Position numbers and translations under genes: made by a program | NCBI GenBank assembly: GCA_005223375.1 | Contig: RXOD01006532.1 | Location: forward strand, 1 to 10,060 | Direction of reading: 5' to 3' | Origin: Amoebophrya sp. AT5.2 | Taxonomy: Eukaryota > Sar > Dinophyceae > Syndiniales > Amoebophryaceae | Length of the DNA stretch: 10,060 nucleotides | Notes under the pieces: model-generated | What the model was told of the DNA's origin: nothing | Database searches by the model: none | What the model saw: the letters and a program-made list of their open reading frames with translations, nothing else | Part shown: positions 1 to 6,856 of the stretch, piece after piece | How positions within the stretch are numbered: the first letter of the stretch is position 1 | Layout: each line of letters opens with the position of its first letter

Positions 1-2154
1 TGGACGTGAACAGGGTGAAAGAAGTGGAGGTATATTTTTACTCTTTGTCTCTCTCAATCTCAAACGCCCCCTCCCAGCACTGTGGAAAGCAACTACCTTG
101 CGCACTTCGTTCATGTGCGTCTGAAAGAAGTCGTCGCATTTTGTACTTTTCGACTGTGGACCGAAAACCTGCAGGACCGCGACAAGGCAATGCGGCGTCG
201 AGTTTTCGCGCACCTGGTCGAGATGGTCAGCGAGCAACCTAGCAGTGGCACCAGCGCCGCAGCCGCTTCACGGGCTTGCCCATCAGCAGAGCCTGCCGTG
301 GATGAACTCGAGAAGCCGACGACGCTGCCGTCCACTACGAGCTCAGACGCCGACCGCCGGGCTGAAAAGTACACGTCCTCATCTTCCAGCAGATTTTCGA
401 CATACGCATCGAAGGCGTCCACTTACGACGTAGATGCGTACCCAACCCCCGGCGGAGAGGAGTGGGTCGCTCCGCTCCTACGGCAAGTCGAACTTGACAA
501 GAAACGCCTCCAGAAAAAGCCCATCGTTGCCATCGATCTGGAGGAGCTACGAAAGCGGGTGTGCGAGGTGCTGGCGGGTGGCGCCGGGCATCCTGATTCT
601 GGTATCAATTCGCTGAGTTCTTCCAAATAGTGCTCTACTGAGATATGGATATCGAGGAGAGTAAAAACTTGTTGCGCTTGCGCATGCAAGCGTTGTCTTG
701 CGCGCTGCATCGATGTCGTCTAATCACAGACGACGACTCGTCCTCTTCCTCGAGCAGCTCGCGGCCGTCGTCCTCCGAGGACGAGGACGCGGAGGCGTCC
801 TACAAGAACGGCGTGGATGACCGTTTCGGCAAGAAGAGCATGCCGAAGGTGCCAATCATGAAAGACAAGGGATACGGCTTGCGATTCACTCCGGTCGCGA
901 ACACGCCGAACATGCAATGGCAGGACGGGAAGAAGAAAGTGGAGCGGGACAGGAAGAGGAACAAGTCCGGCGTGACCATGAAGGACCCGGAGAAGTACAC
1001 GGGGTGGCGCATCGACATCAAGCGGAACAAGAAAAACATGCAGAAGTGGATCGGCCTCAGAAAGTACCTCCCGCGCAACCCGAACAAGAAACCGGAGAAA
1101 GCGGACATGGAGAGGCGGGAGGCGATGCACCGGTCAATGGGCGACGCAAAAAGTATTTGGCTTTTGATTGTTGGTTGATATTTAGATTTTGTAGTTTCGA
1201 ACAAGAGCTCCATGTTCCCGCAGTATGTGATGAAGGCGGGCGCACTGCGTATAATCCAATTGCGCAGACCTGTATCCGCGTAAATAGGACGTTGTTTTTG
1301 ATGAAAAAAATCGGACGCTCGTACTGAGTTTACTTTTCTGGAATCGATTTGAATGCCGTTGCCTCCCTCATCTTCTACTCATCATGATCTTGATCTTCTA
1401 CTCACAAAATAACAGTCGCGCGGGGGTTGCTGATGGGCTTTGCCAGTGAGCAGGCGCGGTTCAAGCTGGCGAACAAGATCGTGGGGTACTAACTGAAATA
1501 AAGTTTACTGACGTATAGGTTTAAACTAATACTCCTTGTTCGTTTTTTTTGGTCGTCGGATGCTTCGGGATCTTGTTTTTTGGTGTTAATCCCTACATCA
1601 TTGTGGTATATGCTTGCGCATTCGTGTTTCCACCCCCCTCATTGCGACAGGGTTTCCTACGACAAGTACGCGAGGAAGAACAAGAGCGGTGATAAGATCG
1701 TCAGACGCTATGTCGGGCGAATCTCCACAGGAAGGAAGAAACCATCTGTGCGAGCGAAAAAGGGATATACCCTGATAAGGGACCGCTGCAGCGGGAGCTT
1801 TACGCTACTGGGGATGGTCCGTGCGTTTCAGGTAGACGATAGTGCGGACGCTATCTATTCCATGTTGTGTAAGTGGGGAAATTGTTCGTGACGGACTTTA
1901 CGGATCTCGGGCCCGCGAAATGATATTCACGCAAACTACAACAACAGAAATGCAAGATCTGGCGGAAGAAGAAGGAGCGCGCGCGCGATGCGAAGAAGGT
2001 CATAAAGAAGCACCACCTGCGCGAGAAACTGTGGTCTAGACGCAACGACATCGAGCTCGGCAAGCTGCTCGACTTGCGCTACGCTGCGCGCGCGATTCTC
2101 CTGCGAGAGAGGTACGCAGCAGGAACTGGAAGTAACGCGCCGAACGACAGCTGA
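1..2154 (+). CDS. Unrecognised Lys/Arg-rich protein, 5'-partial, seven exons
   Basis: I do not recognise this protein. The proposed exons are <1-29, 175-601, 730-1152, 1195-1248, 1416-1485, 1651-1831 and 1948-2154. From codon position 3 they sum to 463 codons (462 residues plus TGA at 2152-2154), and every junction keeps phase. The first exon has no start, so the gene begins upstream of the window. Residues about 10-151 are mixed, with an Ala/Ser/Thr-rich linker and a charged helix-like stretch (ELRKRVCEVL). A Ser run followed by an acidic patch (SSSEDEDAEAS) spans about residues 152-175 and resembles a casein-kinase-type substrate region. The rest is strongly basic, with motifs such as YTGWRIDIKRNKKNMQKW and WRKKKERARDAKKVIKK, and has no membrane segment. 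That composition suits an RNA- or ribosome-binding protein, but this is only inference. The exons at 175-601, 730-1152 and 1948-2154 are the most secure. The 1153-1194 and 1832-1947 introns are the least secure. Confidence 0.6.
30..174 (+). other. Intron (GTATAT...TGCAG, 145 nt, phase 0)
   Basis: The frame before it reads DVNRVKEVE from position 3, and the frame after it reads DRDKAMRRRVFAHL. Both sides are phase 0. The nearer acceptor (CCCAG ending at 77) is preceded by a fine pyrimidine tract but requires a phase that meets a TGA at 16-18 upstream, so the 174 acceptor is preferred. Confidence 0.5.
602..729 (+). other. Intron (GTATCA...CACAG, 128 nt, phase 1)
   Basis: The split codon g|ac makes Asp and joins a stretch ending GHPDS to a Ser/Asp-rich run. 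The upstream frame stops at 628-630, so a splice is required. A CTAAT element just before CACAG resembles a branch site. Internal sites at 642 and 661 could instead define an 18-nt microexon (643-660) that also keeps frame, but a single intron is simpler. Confidence 0.6.
1153..1194 (+). other. Short intron (GTATTT...TGTAG, 42 nt, phase 1)
   Basis: This joins MGDAK to ISNKSSMFPQYVMKAGAL in phase, and the upstream frame stops at 1176-1178. At 42 nt it is much shorter than the other introns here (74-185 nt). A 75-nt alternative (1133-1207) is also in phase but has weaker ends (GTCAAT, AAGAG). Direct splicing from 1152 to 1416 would skip the small exon and is also in phase. Confidence 0.4.
1249..1415 (+). 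other. Intron (GTATAA...AACAG, 167 nt, phase 1)
   Basis: The split codon c|tc gives Leu and yields MKAGALLARGLLMGFASEQ across the junction. The intron holds two copies of a 12-base pyrimidine-rich direct repeat at 1370-1381 and 1393-1404. Confidence 0.6.
1486..1650 (+). other. Intron (GTACTA...GACAG, 165 nt, phase 2)
   Basis: The split codon gg|g gives Gly and joins FKLANKIVG to VSYDKYARKNKSG. The upstream frame would otherwise stop at 1490-1492. The acceptor is preceded by a C/T-rich stretch. Confidence 0.7.
1832..1947 (+). other. Intron (GTAGAC...AACAG, 116 nt, phase 0)
   Basis: CAG|GTAGAC is the best phase-0 donor before the last exon, whose frame opens only from 1924. The textbook donor GTAAGT at 1869 is in the wrong phase for every acceptor visible before the last exon. 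An extra small exon ending at 1868 therefore cannot be excluded, and residues near this junction are uncertain. Confidence 0.45.
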
Positions 2155-2388
2155 ACAACAGCTGCGCGCTTTTTCTAGCAAGACGATCTTGCTCGTGCTC
2201 CCAGGACGAAAGAGATTGTCATAGAGCGATCCGCACCACGATGCAGGGTAGGGCAAGACAGACGCATGAATTGTGGCTGCGGTGGTAAGCAGATGGCAGA
2301 CCCCTTCTCAAGGGCGCTGAAAATCAGGCACGTGAAATCGCAAAACTCTTTGGCGCCAGCAGTTTCATTCAGTGTCGCGTGTTGTAGG

Positions 2389-2501
2389 CCGGTGATGTTC
2401 TCAACGATCCCAGCACGGCCGACGATCTTCCAAGTGGTGCCAAATCTTCCGGTGATGGATCGGAGATAGCATTTTTTTTAGCACAACACGAACATCACCG
2501 G
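2389..2501. repeat. 12-bp inverted repeat with a third partial copy
   Basis: CCGGTGATGTTC at 2389-2400 is matched exactly by its reverse complement GAACATCACCGG at 2490-2501. A direct partial copy, CCGGTGATG, lies between them at 2449-2457. The arms are separated by 89 bases. It could be the remnant of a small mobile element or a set of protein-binding sites; the sequence does not decide. Confidence 0.55.
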
Positions 2502-2588
2502 TAAGGAGAAGGACCGTGATTGATTATCGCGACCTTCACCAGTAACACGTTGGCCGATGTTGATGAAAGAAAGGTTGCCATCGTCCAA

Positions 2589-2616
2589 AGAAACACTTTT
2601 CCGAGAAACACTTTTC
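2589..2616. repeat. Two-copy tandem repeat, 15-bp period
   Basis: AGAAACACTTTTC occurs at 2589-2601 and again at 2604-2616, separated by two bases. Confidence 0.8.
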
Positions 2617-3238
2617 GTGCTGCACAGACACACTAAGATCGGCATGCACAGGATGGACCACAGGGAATACTGAACAGCGCCCGTGAAATTTTTGAATTTT
2701 CGTACTTTCTCTACTCCAAGAAACCAACTCACTGCAGTATCTACTATATGTCGATCCATCACCAGCGTTTTTCCTTCTACCCAAGTGTTTGGATTGCGAT
2801 CTTTGTTTACCAGTGCATGCACATTCCTGTCGAGGTTGAGTGTCGCTGCAAGTCACAGATGTATTTGACCGCGATCGTTAAAAGCGTAAACAAAAAGGCA
2901 AATTTATTATGTATGTGGGGCTTGGCCTCTGTGCGGTGAAGGTGATGACAGCCAGGACAACACAGCAGGGGGCACGCATGCATGCTCATGACGAGGCAAC
3001 AAAAGGAGTGGGAGGAGGAAGAGCGCTCGCTGAAGGAGAGGGCGTTAATTTCCTAAACTAAAGGTAGGGGCCCGAGCCCGACATTAAATTAATACTGGAC
3101 GCAAGCAAAGGCGCATTGTGGACACTCGCGGAGCGTTTCTTCCGATGGAATAAAAAAGCTAGAAAACCGCGACCACAACGACCACCACGTGGAAGGGGCC
3201 AACTTGAAAGAAACTGTGCAGAACAGGCACAAAAAAAA

Positions 3239-5643
3239 ATGTCCGCTCCTTTTGGCGCAGCAGCGCAGCAGCGAACTTACTCTTACGACGCCGCGGCGCG
3301 GCCCCCGTCAGCGCACCACCACCACCACAACCACGAAAATTCTTACCACCAGAATCAGCAGCCACAAATGCCGCTGTCAAAAACATCTGGACTCCACCTC
3401 CACAAATTTTACTACCACAACTCCTCCGGCATCCTCTCGAACAACGAGGCTGCATCCTCGAGTGCACTTAAGGATTTCGGGAGGCACGGATTTGCCAGGT
3501 CTTACAACTCCGGGTCAACATCGGCGAACGCAATCAAGGACGCCCTGGACACCGGTGCTGAGCAGGTCTCGCGGTTCATCGAGCAAAGCGCTGCATTTGA
3601 CCCCTTGAGTTGGATCGACGGGCATGGTGACGATGAAGGCCCTGCTTCATCATCATCCTCGTCGCTATTCTCCAATCTCCGCTACCACAAGGTGCTAGCG
3701 CCGGTCGCATTTGCTTACTGCTTTTTCCAGGTGATTGCTGTGCTAGCCCAGTTCCGATTTCTGGAGGAGGTGGGAGAGCACTCAAGCGAATACTTGCAGG
3801 CTCTAGAGGACAACTGCAGTTTGCAGCACACTCGCAACGGGGTTTGCTTAGGCCCGAGCTGGGAACTGGTTACGGATCGAATAATCGCGTTCGATGCTGG
3901 TGGATTGGCGAGTCTCGACAGTGGCGGAGGAGGGAGTGCAAGCGCGGGTGTAAGTCTCTTGGACAGCAGCAGTTCTTATCCTTCGGCCGCATCCACGATG
4001 GTGGTGCCACCGGATCGGACGTTCGAGTTCGAGACGACGTCGAAGCCGAAGCCCACGTTTTTGGTGGGCGTGGAACCGCAGTCGCCATATTCGCACGCAC
4101 GGTACCGATTAAAGATCGAGCGGAAAGGGGAGGATGCAAGCCAGAGCTATGTGACGTGGAACAGGACGCCAAAAATGGATCGGGACAGGGCGGCTGTAGG
4201 CATGAAGAGCGGGGTGTACGTGGCGGAGCCCAGTGGGAATGGGGGAGGTTCTATTTGTACAGACATTATTTTGTTCGATGTTTCGCTTCTCTCTGTGATT
4301 TCGTTTTCGCGAAAAGCGCCACCACCACAGGTCCCGACCGCTGGGTTGCGAAGCTCGAGCTGCTCTCCCTTCCGCAAGATGCCGCATCCGCTTCGACTTC
4401 CGCCGGCCCCTCTTTCCGCGTCTACGTCGTCGACTCCCGGCTCGCCCACCTCGGGCTCATCCACAGCTCCTTTTCCGACCCCCACGGCAGCGGCCAGTGC
4501 GACTTCATCCAGACTTGGGAACGGTTCTCTACGAACCGCGCGTCCGCTCTCGCGGGCTACCTCGACCTGTTCTACTACGTGATTCTGTTCTTCTTCCTCA
4601 CCCAGGTGCTGATGCTGGGCCTCATCACGTGGAAGTACCTGAAGTTCGTGGACGGGAGCAGACTGTTGACGCGGCTGGCGGTGCTGAAATTCGTCGCACA
4701 GGACTTCCCGCAACAGATTTTAATGGGGTTGTACTTCGCGGGGTGGTACGCGAACGACGGCATGCGCTGCCAAATGTGCTTGTTCCACCCAGAACACTGT
4801 GGAGGTTCGGAGTCTTCGGTTGTAGTGGGAGACAGCATGGTACCCATAATACCGGGAGGAGCAGCGGCATCTTCTGGCGACCCTTTATTGATGGGTTCGG
4901 GGGATGATGCCGACCACAGCCACAGCGCGGCCCTCCTGGACCACGCGGAGGAGCTCCGCCACAGCGAGCACGACGCGGTCCCGCTTTCCATCCAGAACAT
5001 CGTTTTGGCGCTTTCGCTGATTTTCTCCGCACTTACCACCCAATTCCTGATCAATCCGTCGAAAAACAAGACTGTGATGAGCATCTACGACAGCTTCACG
5101 CTGGCAGAGGACGAGAAATGCTTCACGGTGCTGTCCCGCAGCCTGATCTTCGCGGTGTCTATTCTGCCGATCTCTACCTTTTACGTGACGTTCTCGCGCA
5201 CGGTTCTCGACGTCGGGCACGGTGCTCACGGTTCGCACTCGCACTCCTGCGGGCTGTGCTTCCTGCTGAACGTGTTTTTCACCGTGGTTTGCGTCGCGGG
5301 GTGGATGTGCGTGTTTTCGCTGCCGATGTGCGTCTGCTGCGATGGAGACGGAGAGGAGGAGGGCACTGACACTGCTGGGAAGATGAGGAGGAGAGAAGAA
5401 GGGCGGGGCTTGGCGTACGAGAATGTCAATGGCGCTGCTGGTGGTCGTGGCGCTGCGCAGCAAAGGATGTATGGGCACGGCGACGACGAGGACTACATGA
5501 GTGGGAGAAGTAGGGGAGGAAGAGGAGGTGGTAGCGGCAACGCATCATTTAGTTCAAGAAGTGCTAGTAGGCCTATCGCGGGCGGACAGAGGGGCGCAAG
5601 CTATACAGGAGGCATGCAAGACGAGATGGGTGCGGCGATATGA
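3239..5643 (+). CDS. Six-pass membrane protein with His/Cys-rich loops
   Basis: The exons are 3239-4256 and 4331-5643, giving 776 residues ending at TGA 5641-5643. The ATG at 3239 follows a run of A's (A at -3). The same frame is open upstream, but only from a TTG, so 3239 is the best start unless an upstream exon exists. The N-terminus is low in complexity, with five His at 26-30. Hydrophobic segments lie at about 152-173, 419-440, 455-478, 563-583, 606-627 and 649-671. The first loop, about 245 residues, carries sequons N192-C-S and N308-R-T. Loop 3-4 has C486, C489, H492, H495 and C496 followed by a His/acidic stretch (535-553). Loop 5-6 has HGAHGSHSHSCGLC (636-649). A Cys cluster (673-676) precedes an RGG/Ser-rich tail. 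Basic residues favour loop 2-3 and the tail being cytosolic. The family is not recognised. QDFPQQ (463-468) faintly recalls the acidic-x-PQ motif of XK-related proteins. Confidence 0.75.
4257..4330 (+). other. Intron (GTACAG...CACAG, 74 nt, phase 1)
   Basis: The split codon t|gt gives Cys340, linking a Gly/Ser stretch to PDRWVAKLELL. The reading moves from one frame into another here, and the downstream frame holds five of the six membrane segments. The intron is T-rich and ends in a C/A-rich CACAG. Confidence 0.8.
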
Positions 5644-6856
5644 CGGGGCGGCAATCGGCCAGTTGTTGGCTGACCTGCTTCGGTATACTGAGCTGGTGTG
5701 TTTTTTTAGATGGAGAGCTTGGTTCGGACTTTTGCATTTCGCTTCGACGAGAATATGTGATCGCTTCTGTCCTCTCGCCGACCGGGATCTGTTTTGCGGA
5801 TTTTTTAGAAACGCCCAAGGCGCCCCAGTACGTAGTAGCCCCAAGGGAGGAAACGAAGCTGAGGAGGTGGGACTCATTTCTCTCTGTACTGTCAAACAGG
5901 CCTCCGCTTCAATCAGATCCTTTCGTATAATGGGTGCTAGAGCCACGGATCGATGGGAGTGCCTTTTCTTCTATTTGAGAATCGGTTGTTGAGGACGTCG
6001 ATGGATTCAGGTCCACGACAAAATCAGCATGTTCTGCGACACGAACAGCTTTTTCGCCCACTGACACTCATATTGAAGCAACGATCACAAAATCGAAGCA
6101 AGCCTGATTACTATCATGAGCGACGACATCTGCGCTTGGAAACTAAGAAAGTGTTCATGTAGAAGCAGAATGACCACGTGAGTCAAGTGTCGGTATGGTA
6201 TTCCAAGGAGCCGGATGAGCTGAGGTTGAGCCCTGGTCGTGTCGATCATGAATGCAACAAAACACGATCAAGAGCAAGACCTGACCGTTCACGACACAGT
6301 TTCACTTTCATCGACTGAATGCCGTCGTGGTCCGCTATCATGATATCCCCTGAGTTTTTTCAAAGTGAACGTGAAGTCTCTATGTGTGTCCACATGTTGA
6401 CCAACTACTAGAAGTGGGGGTGGAACTCGAACAGGAAAGCGAAAGGGCCTCAGAGGAGAAGAATTGCACCGTACGTAAAGACAAACGAAACAATCATGTT
6501 ATGAACGAAGATCGGATCAGAATCCAACAAAATGAAGACCAATTTTGTAGATGACTCTGTTTGATCGAAAAACAAATATCGATCTGCCCCAATGAATGTA
6601 CTGACACTGAGTAGACGATGACGGACCCAATCGCAATTTCGCAATTTCGAACGACTTTCAGGAGTGCCAAATCGCTACGAGTTCAGCGCTACAACATCAC
6701 GTCGGTTCAACACTCGTGTAAACTGCCATTGAAGAAGCACACTACGGAGACTCAGAACTATCAGGTTTTCTTGCATCTCGAGAGTTTGGGCAAGCAGTAA
6801 AAAAATCCATTGTACTAGTACAAATAAACGAAAAAGCGGCCAAGAAAATCAACACC
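5644..6856. other. Intergenic region without a supported gene
   Basis: I see no convincing gene. Open frames on both strands lack ATG starts, domain-like sequence or the codon bias of the neighbours, and several overlap the upstream gene's tail. The stretch from about 6000 is A/T-richer than the exons. It contains a short tandem (TCGCAATT twice at 6631-6646). The last 40 bases before the next gene are A-rich and probably serve as its leader. Confidence 0.6.

Larger units (their letters stand above)
2155..3238. other. Intergenic or 5'-leader region with short repeats
   Basis: No open frame here has an ATG start together with coding-like composition. The stretch is richer in A/T than the flanking exons. 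It holds a small cluster of CCGGTGATG repeats (2389-2501) and a 13-base tandem repeat (2589-2616). It presumably contains the 3' end of the upstream gene and the promoter and leader of the downstream one. No polyadenylation signal stands out. Confidence 0.6.

Noticed and set aside
78..174. Coding exon beginning at the CCCAG acceptor at 77
   Set aside because: The phase it needs leads into a TGA at 16-18 on the upstream side, whereas the 30-174 intron joins two good frames at phase 0.
1869..1874. Consensus donor GTAAGT
   Set aside because: It is phase 1 in the running frame, and all acceptors visible before the last exon are phase 0. It was kept only as a possible sign of a missed small exon.
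2559..2673. Possible C/D-box snoRNA (TGATGA ... CTGA)
   Set aside because: The boxes are about 110 bases apart and no terminal stem can be drawn outside them.
2478..2822. Minus-strand open frame of 114 codons
   Set aside because: It starts with GTG, has no domain-like sequence and covers the short repeats. It looks like chance.
3116..3238. Longer N-terminus for the membrane protein beginning at 3116
   Set aside because: The frame is open but starts with TTG, not ATG. The A-flanked ATG at 3239 is the better eukaryotic start. An upstream exon remains possible.
5554..5946. Minus-strand open frame of 130 codons
   Set aside because: It lacks an ATG-supported start with context, overlaps the membrane-protein tail on the other strand and shows no recognisable domain.
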